Counted from the stretch's first letter, positions 29,686-39,106 are shown. The stretch: DNA of 64,000 nucleotides from Prosthecochloris marina (GCF_003182595.1 NZ_PDNZ01000005.1:177209-241208); one strand, 5' to 3'. Made by a program: numbers and translations. The notes: generated from the letters alone by a model not told the origin.

Positions 29686-32430
29686 ATGAGATTTTTTTTG
29701 AAAAAATATATCGTAACGGGGTTGGTTATTGCCTCGACCTCATTATGCTCATTTTCGATTGGCATTGCCCAACCTCAAAAGATTCCCAAGTCTATTATCG
29801 GCGACCAAAAAAGAGTACAGGTTGTTCCAGGAGAACACTACAGGGCAAGCTCCTTACATCGTATGCTTTTTGGTGATCACTGGCGTTCGCTCTGGACATC
29901 TCCGATGGATGTTGATGTTCTTGATTTACAAAGCTTTGCCGGGGGACTGAAACCTTACAAAAAAGGAGGTGGCTTTCAGACAATCAGTCTCCGTTTCCGG
30001 GGTTCTGATGGAAAACAATATCGTTTCAGGACTGTTGACAAGGATCCGACAAGAGGGATGCCTGAAAAGTTGCGCGGCACTGTGGTTTCAGCTGTTGTTC
30101 AGGATCAGGTGAGCTCTTCAAACCCAGCAAGCGTTGCTGTTATTTCGCCTTTACTCGATGCGGCCGGAGTTCTGCATGCGCCTGCCAGGTTTGTCGTTAT
30201 GCCTTATGACCGTGAGCATCTCGGGAAGTATTACGAAGAGTTTGCAGGTCTTCTCGGTACGATTGAAGAGCATCCCGATGAAAATGACGGGCCGGTAAAT
30301 GCGTTTGCAGGAGCGGACAAGGTTGTCAAGACCGATACCATGTTCGAGGCGCTCCAGAAGGATAACCGGAACAGGGTGGATGCAGAGGCCTACCTCAGAG
30401 CCCGTCTTATCGATCTTTTTATCGGTGACTGGGACAGGCATGCCGGTCAGTGGCGATGGGCGGGTTTCAGGGAAAAAGGAGAAGTTGTTTGGCGCCCTGT
30501 ACCTAAAGACCGCGATAATGCCTTTTCACGTCAAGATGGTGTGTTTTCCTGGGTAGTAACCCAGGTTATTCCACACATAGAAGGGTTCGGTGATGACCTC
30601 GATGAGGTTTACTTTCTTTCCTGGTCAGGTCGCCCTCTCGATCGTCGCATTTTTCCCGGTTTGTCCAGGGTTCGGTGGAAAGAGGTGACAAACGAATTGC
30701 AGACTCTTTTAACGGATGAGCTTATAAACGACGCTGTGCGTCAGATGCCGCCTGCCATGTATGCAGAAGAGGGAGAGAAGATTCTGCATGATCTTAAAAC
30801 GAGGCGTGATCTTCTGGTCGAGGCCTCGGATGAGTTGTACCGAATTTATGCTGAAGATGTTGATATTTATGCCAGCGACAAACCGGAATTTGCGAAGATA
30901 GAACGTAACGGTGACGGTACTGTCGCCGTGAAGATTTACAGAATGCAGGATGATTTGGCATCGCGGGATGCTGTTCCTTTTTATGCAAGAGTATTCGATC
31001 CGCGGCACACTGCTGAAATAAGATTATATCTGGAAGGTGGAAACGATTATGCTGTTATCGACGGTATCCTCGCGGAGGATATAGATGTTCGGATTATAGG
31101 TGGAAAAGGAAAAGACAAAATCATTGACAGGGTGACAGCTTCAGCCGGCGGTTTCAGCACAAGGGCCGGGAACTATCTTTATGACCGGGGATCGGAAACT
31201 GACTTCGGCGAAGGTAAATATACGGTTGTTGACAACAGCAGGATCGAGGACCCGATCGATGAGCGCGCGAAGTATGGTTTCAAAGCCAGAGATTATGGTC
31301 GTGAACTGGATGCATCTATTGCAAATCTCAGATTGGATTACGCTCCGGAATATGGTGCTTTTCTTGGATGGGGGGTTGTTCTCGAGGATTATGGCTTTCG
31401 CAAGGACCCTTATAATTACAATATGGAACTGAGCGGTGGTATTGCATATGATCCCGGCTCCGAGTTTCGTTACAAGCTTGAATACAGAGGTGATTTTCGT
31501 TCGTTTATTGACGGTACGGAGTTGCTTCTCGAAATTGGAACAACCGAGCTTGACGTTATCAATTTTTATGGTTTCGGAAACGAATCGTCTTTTGATACAT
31601 CTCTGTACGACGAAGATGATTTCGAGATAAAGCAGCAATTGACCTGGATACGCCCGACACTGCAGTTTCCGGCCAACTCCGATTTTCAGTTCAGGACCGG
31701 TTTGGAAGCAAAATTCGTCGATCTCGAGGTTGAACCCGGTTCACAGCTGGAAACCATGGCTCCTTATGGTATCGATGAAGATTTTGTCGGCAGTATTATT
31801 GCTGGGTTTCGCTATGATAACCGTGACTGCGGTAAGGGAATCATGCTTTCACCCACAAATCAGCTAGGGCGGCTTGCTCGTGGAAGGACCTTTTGTGCTA
31901 CGGCAGCTTTGAGTGGTATGGTGCTGGACATTGAAGGTGCGTACTATCCGGAGCTTTTTGGAAACAGTAACTCATTTTGGAAAGTCAAGGCTGAAGGGAC
32001 CGCTTATCTCCCCTTGCCTTCATTGCCTTATTCAAGGCTTGTTTTGCGGGCGGGCGGAGAGAAGATCTGGGGAGATTTTCCGTTCTATGAGGCTGCGTAT
32101 ATCGGAGGTTCGGAATCGATTCGTGGCTATGACAAACAACGTTTTGCAGGGGATGCGTCTCTCTATGCCAATTCTGAGTTCAGGTTCTACCTTGCTACGT
32201 TCAAGTTTTTTGTCCCCGTTATGTTCGGCCCTCTCGCATTTATCGAAACGGGCCGGGTTTTTTACGATGGCGAAGATTCCGACAGATGGCATACAGGGTA
32301 TGGTGGAGGACTTTGGTTCGGTTTCATCGAACCGCGCTATGCCTTGAGCATTGCCGTTGGCAGAGGTGTTGACAGTGCAAGGCTAACCGATGATATTGGC
32401 ATATACGTTAGAACCGGATTCAGTTTCTGA
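29686..32430 (+). CDS. Outer-membrane BamA/TamA-type barrel with N-terminal kinase-like module
   Basis: About 914 aa from ATG 29686, which gives a signal peptide (MRFFLKKYIVTGLVIAS...); the frame opens earlier at TTG 29647. Residues ~30-390 contain LIDLFIGDWDRH (D248, D250) and PVPKDRDNAF (D275, D277). These resemble the catalytic and metal-binding Asp motifs of CotH/Fam20/PI4K-like atypical kinases. The C-terminal ~400 residues are beta-strand-rich with the Omp85-type signature IGGSESIRGYDKQRF near 815 and end in a terminal Phe. It is therefore probably a surface barrel carrying a periplasmic kinase-like domain. Enzyme activity is unproven. Confidence 0.75.
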   Translation: MRFFLKKYIVTGLVIASTSLCSFSIGIAQPQKIPKSIIGDQKRVQVVPGEHYRASSLHRMLFGDHWRSLWTSPMDVDVLDLQSFAGGLKPYKKGGGFQTISLRFRGSDGKQYRFRTVDKDPTRGMPEKLRGTVVSAVVQDQVSSSNPASVAVISPLLDAAGVLHAPARFVVMPYDREHLGKYYEEFAGLLGTIEEHPDENDGPVNAFAGADKVVKTDTMFEALQKDNRNRVDAEAYLRARLIDLFIGDWDRHAGQWRWAGFREKGEVVWRPVPKDRDNAFSRQDGVFSWVVTQVIPHIEGFGDDLDEVYFLSWSGRPLDRRIFPGLSRVRWKEVTNELQTLLTDELINDAVRQMPPAMYAEEGEKILHDLKTRRDLLVEASDELYRIYAEDVDIYASDKPEFAKIERNGDGTVAVKIYRMQDDLASRDAVPFYARVFDPRHTAEIRLYLEGGNDYAVIDGILAEDIDVRIIGGKGKDKIIDRVTASAGGFSTRAGNYLYDRGSETDFGEGKYTVVDNSRIEDPIDERAKYGFKARDYGRELDASIANLRLDYAPEYGAFLGWGVVLEDYGFRKDPYNYNMELSGGIAYDPGSEFRYKLEYRGDFRSFIDGTELLLEIGTTELDVINFYGFGNESSFDTSLYDEDDFEIKQQLTWIRPTLQFPANSDFQFRTGLEAKFVDLEVEPGSQLETMAPYGIDEDFVGSIIAGFRYDNRDCGKGIMLSPTNQLGRLARGRTFCATAALSGMVLDIEGAYYPELFGNSNSFWKVKAEGTAYLPLPSLPYSRLVLRAGGEKIWGDFPFYEAAYIGGSESIRGYDKQRFAGDASLYANSEFRFYLATFKFFVPVMFGPLAFIETGRVFYDGEDSDRWHTGYGGGLWFGFIEPRYALSIAVGRGVDSARLTDDIGIYVRTGFSF

Positions 32431-32486
32431 GTAATTCTCCTGGCAATTGGTTTGTTATAGTTCTAATTTGTTTTTTTGATTCGTAT

Positions 32487-32520
32487 TCCCTCCTGAGGAA
32501 TTCCTCAGGGGGGACGTTTG
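32487..32520 (+). terminator. Terminator after the barrel gene
   Basis: The palindrome CCTGAGGAATTCCTCAGG (32492-32509) extends outward to a ~12-14-bp stem (32487-32514, one G-T pair) with a 4-nt loop. Only a short T-rich tail (CGTTTGTTTT) follows. It lies 56 bases after the stop and before the cyclase gene. Confidence 0.6.
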
Positions 32521-32566
32521 TTTTGGGCTCTGTACTCGAGTTGGCCAACTACGCGACTTTTTTATT

Positions 32567-33655
32567 ATGCGAACTCCTCTGAAGATATCCCGAAATTTGA
32601 AGAGTATAGGGCGGATTATCTTCGGTTTCATGATGGCGCTCTATATTTATCTGGCTTTTTTTAAAGCCTTGAGCTGTACCTACGAAGAGTTTGTATACCC
32701 AAATTATTCCTTTGTTTTCGTCTTTTTTACCACTGTTGGATTTGTTATTGGGGCAGCTGTTGCTGTATCGGATGTTTTTTTTCTTTCGAGGATCACCAGT
32801 AACCTCAATTTTCTTCTGACGCTTTTTGTCAGGACAGTATTCTATGTCATCATCGCTTTGATGGTGCTGCTGTTTTTCGTGGTTTGGGATGAATACCGAT
32901 TACCGGGTAACGCAGGTGTTTTTTCTTCTGAAAGATATCTCAGAACGTTTTTTTTCGGGGAGTTTTTTGTCCTGGTTTTGTTCCTGACTATAGTCGGTAT
33001 TGTGATCAACTCTTTCCGGCTTGTTGTTCAGAGGGTTGGGGAAAAAAATTTCTGGAATGTTGTCGTGGGAAGATATCATACCCCTCATGAGGAGGAAAGG
33101 GTTTTCATGTTTCTTGATTTGTACAGTTCAACTGCTCTTGCTGAAAGCATGGGACATGAACGTTATCACAACCTTCTTTATGATGTTTTTAATGATATAG
33201 CCGAACCGATTACCACATATGGTGGTGAAGTCTATCAGTATGTTGGTGACAGTGTCGTTATCACCTGGAATATTCAGGATGGCACGAAGCGACTGAACTG
33301 TATTCGCTGCTTTTTTGATATCCTGAAACGTATTGAAAAACGAGCCGGAGAATATGAGATGCGCTATCAGCATGTTCCGCATTTGAAAGCCGGGTTACAT
33401 GCCGGCAAAGTAATGGCTGGTGAGGTCGGGGTGGAAAAGAGGGAAATTGTTTTTCACGGAGATACGGTCAATACAGCGGCAAGGATTCAGGAGGAGTGCG
33501 TTGAAATGGGTGAGCAGATTCTCTTGTCGGAAGAGCTGCTTTTTCTTTTTCCTGCAAAGCAGTTGAAAAAATTTGCTACACGTTTTAAAGGAATCATTTC
33601 TCTTAAGGGCAGAATGTCACAAGTTGCGCTCTATACCATCAGCGAGATGGAATGA
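32567..33655 (+). CDS. Membrane-bound class III nucleotide cyclase
   Basis: A 362-aa protein. Four membrane helices lie in residues ~15-150, and a class III cyclase catalytic domain in ~175-355. Metal Asp residues are D184 (MFLDLYSS) and D228 ([10 protein letters not shown]); transition-state N302 and R306 are in [11 protein letters not shown]. The substrate-selecting Lys position is Q224 and the second position is V295, so the base specificity (ATP, GTP or pyrimidine) cannot be assumed. The product is a cyclic nucleotide made at the inner membrane. It faces an HD-PycTM gene 94 bases away, tail to tail. Confidence 0.85.
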   Translation: MRTPLKISRNLKSIGRIIFGFMMALYIYLAFFKALSCTYEEFVYPNYSFVFVFFTTVGFVIGAAVAVSDVFFLSRITSNLNFLLTLFVRTVFYVIIALMVLLFFVVWDEYRLPGNAGVFSSERYLRTFFFGEFFVLVLFLTIVGIVINSFRLVVQRVGEKNFWNVVVGRYHTPHEEERVFMFLDLYSSTALAESMGHERYHNLLYDVFNDIAEPITTYGGEVYQYVGDSVVITWNIQDGTKRLNCIRCFFDILKRIEKRAGEYEMRYQHVPHLKAGLHAGKVMAGEVGVEKREIVFHGDTVNTAARIQEECVEMGEQILLSEELLFLFPAKQLKKFATRFKGIISLKGRMSQVALYTISEME

Positions 33656-33749
33656 ACCGTTGCAGCATACGTTTATGGGTGCTTCATGTCGTGCGCCATT
33701 TGTTTGTATCGTTGTGTACAACCGATGATAAACGCTGTTTCGCGTGCGT

Positions 33750-34940
33750 TCAGTTGGTGAATGCGTAAGCATAAAGGCTGATCGAAATAATCAGGCCAAC
33801 CATGAAAATTTCATAGGATAGTTTGAGATACTTGTATTTTTTATCGAGGACCTTCCCAAGATAATAGGTATCTCGTATCATGTTGGCAATATAGTACGGT
33901 TTATCCTTCAGCATCTCTTTGACTCCCCATTCGTATTGATCGATGTCGAGATTGACGAATGATCCGAAGAACAACAGGTTCGCTTTTCTGTTCTTGATAT
34001 CTTCTATGGTTGTTTCATGGCGTGTTACTTTCGGGCGTGTGGCGAGCACGGATGTGATAATTGTTGCAACGCAGGTGAAAAGCATCAGAAACGTCGGTAT
34101 GATAAGGTCGGGAAGTTGATCGAGTTTTCGAACAAGAAGTGAAATGATAATGGAAAAAATGAGCGAGTTTGTCTGAATCATAATGTTTGCTTTCTGATCC
34201 ACGATAGCGCTGAAGCTCACATGATTTCTGGAAGATGTTCGGTAATACACCTCCATGTTTCGCTCGACACCCCGGTTTTTGGTTGCATTTTCCTTGTTCT
34301 TTTTTTTCGTTTCTTTTCTTTGCTGCTTTCGGAGTTGTTCTTTCTGTAGCTCATGTTTCAGCAAAACAAGGTTTTCCTCTTTTTTGCCATTGAATTTTTC
34401 TTGAGCCAATGCGGTGAAAAAGCTGTGTTGGAGAAAAAAATCGATACTGAGCTGAAGCCATTCGCTATCTGAAAAGGGCAAGCCTCTGTTGTTTTCGAGT
34501 TCAATTCTCAAAAGCTCGCTTTTCTTCTTATAGTTATCCGAACCCAAATTTGATAGGTCGGCATCACATACAATCTGCTGAAGCTGGTTCCGGGGAGATT
34601 GTGGGATTTTTGTCGCATGAATGCAACCTTTGATGATCTCTATCGTTTCTTTGTCAATACCTTCCTCGACAAGAAACCGTTCGGCAATTTCTGCACTTTT
34701 TTCTTCGTGTTCGATCGGGGAGTCTATGTAGCCGATATCATGAAACCAACATGCAAGCAAGACAAGAAGCACGGATTGTTCGGACAGGCCTGTACCTTCC
34801 GCAATTTCCCGTCCGAAAGCAACGGTTTCTTTAGTATGTGTCAGATCGTGATAAACGCCTGTGTTATGCTTCCCACTTTCTGCGAAACGCTGTGAAACAT
34901 AGGCTGATACTTTTTCAAGGAGTGTGTTATTGACAGTCAT
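33750..34940 (-). CDS. HD phosphohydrolase fused to PycTM-type membrane effector domain
   Basis: A 396-aa fusion. Residues 1-~190 are an HD-domain metal phosphohydrolase (H31, HD at 67-68, H108, D126). A Lys/Glu-rich linker (195-228) follows. Residues ~238-396 match the Pycsar transmembrane effector domain (DUF5706/PycTM): FSAIVDQKANIMIQTNSLIFSI, then helices at ~256-270, 281-300 and 375-395 with LATRPKV. In known Pycsar systems such membrane proteins respond to cCMP or cUMP and damage the membrane. The HD domain could hydrolyse the signal. A class III cyclase gene converges on it. A palindrome lies just before its start. Confidence 0.85.
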   Translation of the reverse strand: MTVNNTLLEKVSAYVSQRFAESGKHNTGVYHDLTHTKETVAFGREIAEGTGLSEQSVLLVLLACWFHDIGYIDSPIEHEEKSAEIAERFLVEEGIDKETIEIIKGCIHATKIPQSPRNQLQQIVCDADLSNLGSDNYKKKSELLRIELENNRGLPFSDSEWLQLSIDFFLQHSFFTALAQEKFNGKKEENLVLLKHELQKEQLRKQQRKETKKKNKENATKNRGVERNMEVYYRTSSRNHVSFSAIVDQKANIMIQTNSLIFSIIISLLVRKLDQLPDLIIPTFLMLFTCVATIITSVLATRPKVTRHETTIEDIKNRKANLLFFGSFVNLDIDQYEWGVKEMLKDKPYYIANMIRDTYYLGKVLDKKYKYLKLSYEIFMVGLIISISLYAYAFTN

Positions 34941-34951
34941 TACGCTATATT

Positions 34952-34963
34952 AACAGTACTGTT
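34952..34963. promoter_or_regulatory. Palindrome upstream of the HD-PycTM gene, possible operator
   Basis: AACAGTACTGTT is a perfect 12-bp palindrome located 11 bases upstream of the minus-strand ATG (34940). The related octamer TTGACAGT occurs at 34930-34937 and 34962-34969, 32 bases apart. This could be a repressor site; no regulator is known. Confidence 0.4.
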
Positions 34964-35212
34964 GACAGTATGGTGTGTTTTTTCTCTATGAACTTTGGGT
35001 TCAGCAACATGATTCCTTTTTTTGTACTGACCTGATGGAATCGAAATTCTTGCCCTTTTTCTCAGGAACCTGGTTTCTTTGTTCTCTATGCAACAGCCTC
35101 CACCCCATCCTGAAAGTGTATTCGATCATGGCAGTTTAAAGAAGTACCTGTATAATAATTTAGGAACTCCTTTTGCATAAAATCAAAGGGATTTTTTGTT
35201 ATAAGGACTGTA

Positions 35213-36070
35213 ATGAATGTTATGGACAATTTGTCTAAGCTTTTCAGGTGTCTTACGGTAATGTTTTTTTTGCTGTGTTCATTGTTTTTTCATGGGATAC
35301 CGTCAGCAGAAGCTGGAAACCGTTCGACAGGTGATATCCTGGAAGATGATGTAGCTCGTTTCGCTCATGATTTCAGGAGTATCTTTTCTTCCCCTGCACA
35401 TTTTGATGGCAGTGACTGGATGACGGTTTTTGCGGTTGCAGGTACAGCGACTGCAGCCGTGCTGTGGGTCGATGATCCTGTTCGGGAGTATATGCTCGAC
35501 AATCGTTCTGGCTTTATGGATGATTTGGTTTCTGTCGGTGATTACTATGGGAAATTATCTACAGGTTACTATCTGGGATCGACTCTCTATGTTGCCGGTA
35601 TTGTCAGTGAAGATGAATGGGTTCGCTACACAGGGCGGGCCGTACTTGAAGCTCATACATTTTCTCTCCTTATTACGGGTATTCTTAAAGCGGTTACAGG
35701 TCGATCGAGACCGTATCTTTTTGAAGGAAACAAACAGTTCAACTGGTTTGAAAAAGAAAACAGCAGATGGTCTTTTCCTTCGGGTCATACAACTGCTGCA
35801 TTTGCAATCTCATCAGCATTGAGCAGAAGAATCGATAGGCCTTGGGCAACCACCGGTCTTTATGCTTTGTCGGGTATTACTGTGCTGGACCGGATATATG
35901 ACGACAAACATTGGCTTTCCGATACCATAATCGGGGCTGCAATAGGTACAGCTGTTGGGCTCGCCGTAGGAAAAATGATCAATGAAGAGGAAGCCAGACG
36001 AAAAAAGGGCGGTTTGGAGTCCTTGAACGAGCGCCCGGTCGAGCTTGTGCACTTCTCACTGAGTTTTTAG
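35213..36070 (+). CDS. PAP2-family membrane-associated phosphatase, exported
   Basis: A 285-aa protein with a signal peptide (CLTVMFFLLCSLFFHGIPSAEA). The three PAP2 phosphatase motifs are KAVTGRSRPYLF, PSGHTTAAFAIS and RIYDDKHWLSDTIIG. Family members dephosphorylate lipid phosphates (phosphatidate, undecaprenyl-PP) or act as acid phosphatases on the periplasmic side. AAGGA lies five bases before the ATG. It overlaps the convergent gph gene by four bases. No Pho-box-like array is seen upstream. Confidence 0.85.
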   Translation: MNVMDNLSKLFRCLTVMFFLLCSLFFHGIPSAEAGNRSTGDILEDDVARFAHDFRSIFSSPAHFDGSDWMTVFAVAGTATAAVLWVDDPVREYMLDNRSGFMDDLVSVGDYYGKLSTGYYLGSTLYVAGIVSEDEWVRYTGRAVLEAHTFSLLITGILKAVTGRSRPYLFEGNKQFNWFEKENSRWSFPSGHTTAAFAISSALSRRIDRPWATTGLYALSGITVLDRIYDDKHWLSDTIIGAAIGTAVGLAVGKMINEEEARRKKGGLESLNERPVELVHFSLSF

Positions 36071-36750
36071 GGTGTAATACTTTGCGTATTGTTTGCAGAA
36101 AGTATGCTGATTATTGCCTGAGGTTTTTCGACTAACAATTTTGCACCGCTTTCGAGTAATTCTTCTTTTGTTCTGAAGCCCCAGAGTACCCCCAAAGGAA
36201 GCATTCCGGCTGCATTCGCCGTCAGCATGTCTACGTTACTGTCTCCTACATAAAGAATCTCTGCCGGGTCGATTTTCATTTCCTTCGCCATCAAAAGAGC
36301 TCCTTGCGGGTCCGGTTTGTGGTTGATTCCTGGGTGGTGCCCTGTGACGCAATCGAATTTCCACCGGGAGAGCAGGGTTTCGACACATAGCTTCGTGAAT
36401 TTGTCCGATTTGTTGGAGAGCACCCCCTTTTTTATCGAAGTGGTATCCAGCCAGTCAAGTAACTCGTCAATACCGGGATACGGCCGGGTATTGTTTTTCC
36501 AGGTTACTGCATAACGTGCCAGCATTTCCTGCATGAGTCTTTCGAGAAGTTCCCGCTGATTTTGCAGATCGGGTGGAAGCGCTCTTCGGACCAGTTCGTT
36601 CATGCCGTACCCGACAAGGTAGCGGAACTGGTCTATGTCGTGTGTTGGATAACCGTTGTCGCCAAGAACGTAGTTAAGCGTGTCTGCCAGGTCCTTAAGT
36701 GAGTCGAGAAGTGTGCCGTCGAGGTCGAAAATAACTGCTTTGAAGTTCAT
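36067..36750 (-). CDS. gph: Phosphoglycolate phosphatase-type HAD hydrolase
   Basis: A 227-aa HAD subfamily I hydrolase. The nucleophile motif is FDLDGTLLDS, motif II is LSNKS, and motifs III/IV are KPDP and YVGDSNVDMLTANAAG. The most likely activity is removal of phosphate from 2-phosphoglycolate, though HAD substrates are hard to predict. The start overlaps the upstream methyltransferase stop by four bases (ATGA), showing translational coupling. Confidence 0.82.
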   Translation of the reverse strand: MNFKAVIFDLDGTLLDSLKDLADTLNYVLGDNGYPTHDIDQFRYLVGYGMNELVRRALPPDLQNQRELLERLMQEMLARYAVTWKNNTRPYPGIDELLDWLDTTSIKKGVLSNKSDKFTKLCVETLLSRWKFDCVTGHHPGINHKPDPQGALLMAKEMKIDPAEILYVGDSNVDMLTANAAGMLPLGVLWGFRTKEELLESGAKLLVEKPQAIISILSANNTQSITP

Positions 36751-37406
36751 TGCTCTGTGCTCTTTCGTGCAGTGGCCAGAAAAACGGTATACGTTTTTTC
36801 GATGTTTGCACGGTTGGTTTTTGTCAGTTTTGCCGCAGTTGAAAAAGAAATGTCTGTAAATCCTTGCTGTAACAACTGTTTTTGAAACAGATTTCTTCTG
36901 AACCCATGATGGACCTTTTCATTGCTGTCGTTGTGAAAGTAGCCGTCTTCTTCATCAAGATCGGCAATTGCCAGATAACCACCCGGAAGCAGTAGTGAAA
37001 AAAGTTTTTGTAGTGCCCCATCGACGTTTTCGATATGATGAAAAGTCATACTGCTGAAAATGAGGTGATACTTTTTTGTCTGTTCAGGTATGTGAGGAAA
37101 GGAAAAGATATCGGAAACGACCGGTTGTATATTGGACGTCCGTTGCTTGCAGATTTTTTTGTTCAGTTCATCGATCATCTTTTCCGACGTGTCGAGGGCG
37201 GTCAAAGATGCTATCATGGAAGAAACAGGGCAGGTCAGGAGCCCGGTTCCACATCCTATTTCCAAAGCATTCCAGTCTGTCTGAAAAGGGAGCTGTTTTT
37301 TCATCGATTGCGCTACTTGCCGGGCGAGGTTTACCCTCCGTGGGTTTGCATCCCATGTTTCAGCAGCGGCATTGAAATGGGGGCGATTGTCTGGGCTTTG
37401 TTTCAA
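36747..37406 (-). CDS. Class I SAM-dependent methyltransferase
   Basis: A 219-aa methyltransferase of the UbiE/type 11 fold. The SAM-binding motif is ALEIGCGTGLLTCPV, followed by TALDTSEKMI (acidic end of strand 2) and the motif III region FSSMTFHHIENVDGAL. The substrate is unknown. It is coupled to gph by a 4-base overlap on the minus strand. It is cytoplasmic. Confidence 0.85.
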   Translation of the reverse strand: MKQSPDNRPHFNAAAETWDANPRRVNLARQVAQSMKKQLPFQTDWNALEIGCGTGLLTCPVSSMIASLTALDTSEKMIDELNKKICKQRTSNIQPVVSDIFSFPHIPEQTKKYHLIFSSMTFHHIENVDGALQKLFSLLLPGGYLAIADLDEEDGYFHNDSNEKVHHGFRRNLFQKQLLQQGFTDISFSTAAKLTKTNRANIEKTYTVFLATARKSTEQ

Positions 37407-37466
37407 AAGAGATCTTTTTCCTCTTATACATCAGTATAGCAAAGGAAGGTAATTAAAAAAATCCCG

Positions 37467-38924
37467 TTACAGAAAATATAAGAGTATCAAAAAGTTGGTG
37501 GTTATGAGAAAGGCAGCAATGAGGTTCATGAAAAAACCGAGTCGAAGTAATGTCTTGATGGAGACTTTTTCGAGTCCACCGAATGCGAGAGCGTTGACAG
37601 GGGTAGCGACGGGGCTCATAAATGCTCCTGAAGCAGCAACCGTGACAAGCAAAAGCAAAAGGAGCTGTTCAGATTGAAAGAGCGGTTGCATGGCGACTAT
37701 CGCCGGGGTGACGACAAGCAGAACAGTGGTATTGTTGAATATTTCTGTAACAAATATCGTTGACACGGCAGTAAGGGCATAGAGGATGGCCGGACTGTTG
37801 GAAAAAGAGGTTGCCCAGGCAATGAATTTTTTTAGCACGGTAAAAAGCCAGCCGTCTATATCCTGAGTTGCTGGATTGTCTCCGACTGATATGATTAATA
37901 GCAGTAGTACAGCTGTAATGCTCATCAGAAGAATGCCGAACCAGGGGATTTCAAGCATAATCCGATTGATCGATAGTACAGAATTGAAGTTGTGTATGGA
38001 GAGAGACTTGAAGTTTTCCCCAAAAAGGGGTTTCCAGAAAAAATTGAGCGTCCGCAGCAGAAAGTTGTCAAGCGTGGTATAAGCGTTCCCTAATGGAACT
38101 CCGAGTCTTTTTTCGAGCTGCTCCAGTGTTTTGCTGACAAAGATAAGGGGAAACGCCATGAGAAACAGGAATAGAAACGTAAGATTTTTCAGAACATTTC
38201 TTGGCGTTCGGGCTTTGCGGGGAAAGATGAATGCAAAAAAAAGAATGGTTCCAAGGTATCCGAGAAACGAAAGGTCAACGATATTCATTCCTGCGACCAG
38301 AGGATCTGGTTTGAAAAGAAACTGGGCCGCGCTGAGAAGGAAGGTGAACGTGATGTTGCTGAAAAAAAAGATGAGCGGTTTTTTCGGCAAGAGAGAACCC
38401 ATCCTGTGCGGTGTCGGTAAAACCGATGGTTCAAGGTCTGAAGGGGTATGCGCCAGGATAAGCCATCTTCCGGCAAGGATGAGCATGAACGAAGCCGGGA
38501 CGCCGACCATTAGCCAAGAAAAAAAAGTGACATGTTCCGCACCGGGTAACGCTTGAAAATTTGCGAAGCTCACTGCGGCAACGTTCAGCGGGCTCCCGGT
38601 CAGTGAGGCCATGCCTCCTGTATTTGCGCCGAAGATCAATGCACAGTAGAAGAGAGCTGCAAGTGTCTTGTGATTTTTCACGTTTCCGAAAATAGCCATC
38701 AGTTTTCGCACTACCGGCAGCAAGGCAAGAACGACGACCGTGTTAGAAAAGAAGATCGATAAACTGTAGGAAAGAAAAAGGGTTGCCGTCAAAAGTCCGC
38801 CTGTTGTCGTGCGGGAGTGATCGAGAAAATAAGTGATGAGTCTGACATGGGTTCTGGCCGCAATCAGTATCTGGGAGAGTAAAAAACCGATTATCAGGAC
38901 AATTATGTTTTGTAACCAACTCAT
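37467..38924 (-). CDS. SLC13/DASS-type anion transporter
   Basis: About 485 aa from ATG 38924 (MSWLQNIIVL); the frame continues upstream to 38975 but those residues are hydrophilic. It has 10 or more membrane helices with two inverted-repeat-like halves. Each half carries an SNT/NNT substrate-loop motif: FFSNTVVVLALLPVV and FNNTTVLLVVTPAIV, and SPVATPVNALAFGG is also typical. Substrates in this family include dicarboxylates, sulfate and phosphate; none can be chosen here. It is divergent from the plsC-like operon. Confidence 0.8.
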   Translation of the reverse strand: MSWLQNIIVLIIGFLLSQILIAARTHVRLITYFLDHSRTTTGGLLTATLFLSYSLSIFFSNTVVVLALLPVVRKLMAIFGNVKNHKTLAALFYCALIFGANTGGMASLTGSPLNVAAVSFANFQALPGAEHVTFFSWLMVGVPASFMLILAGRWLILAHTPSDLEPSVLPTPHRMGSLLPKKPLIFFFSNITFTFLLSAAQFLFKPDPLVAGMNIVDLSFLGYLGTILFFAFIFPRKARTPRNVLKNLTFLFLFLMAFPLIFVSKTLEQLEKRLGVPLGNAYTTLDNFLLRTLNFFWKPLFGENFKSLSIHNFNSVLSINRIMLEIPWFGILLMSITAVLLLLIISVGDNPATQDIDGWLFTVLKKFIAWATSFSNSPAILYALTAVSTIFVTEIFNNTTVLLVVTPAIVAMQPLFQSEQLLLLLLVTVAASGAFMSPVATPVNALAFGGLEKVSIKTLLRLGFFMNLIAAFLITTNFLILLYFL

Positions 38925-39020
38925 GTGAAAACGGTCTTGGGGATAAGTTCGGTGATGGCTTTCTGACGCTTGCACTTCAATGTATGGCTCGGGGGACCTG
39001 CCAAAGCGCTAATGTCACGA

Positions 39021-39076
39021 GTTTACACAATATTTACCAAACCGTAACCATTCGGCAACATTCTTTTGAGTATCTC
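39021..39076 (+). promoter_or_regulatory. Pho-box-like array and -10 before the acyltransferase operon
   Basis: Four heptamers recur every 11 bases: GTTTACA (39021), ATTTACC (39032), CGTAACC (39043) and GGCAACA (39054). Exactly 10 bases after the last is TATCTC (39071-39076), a plausible -10. The geometry equals that of the array before the porin gene, but the heptamers are less alike. Confidence 0.5.
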
Positions 39077-39106
39077 TTTATGTAACTACAATAAAAGGGA
39101 TCCTTC

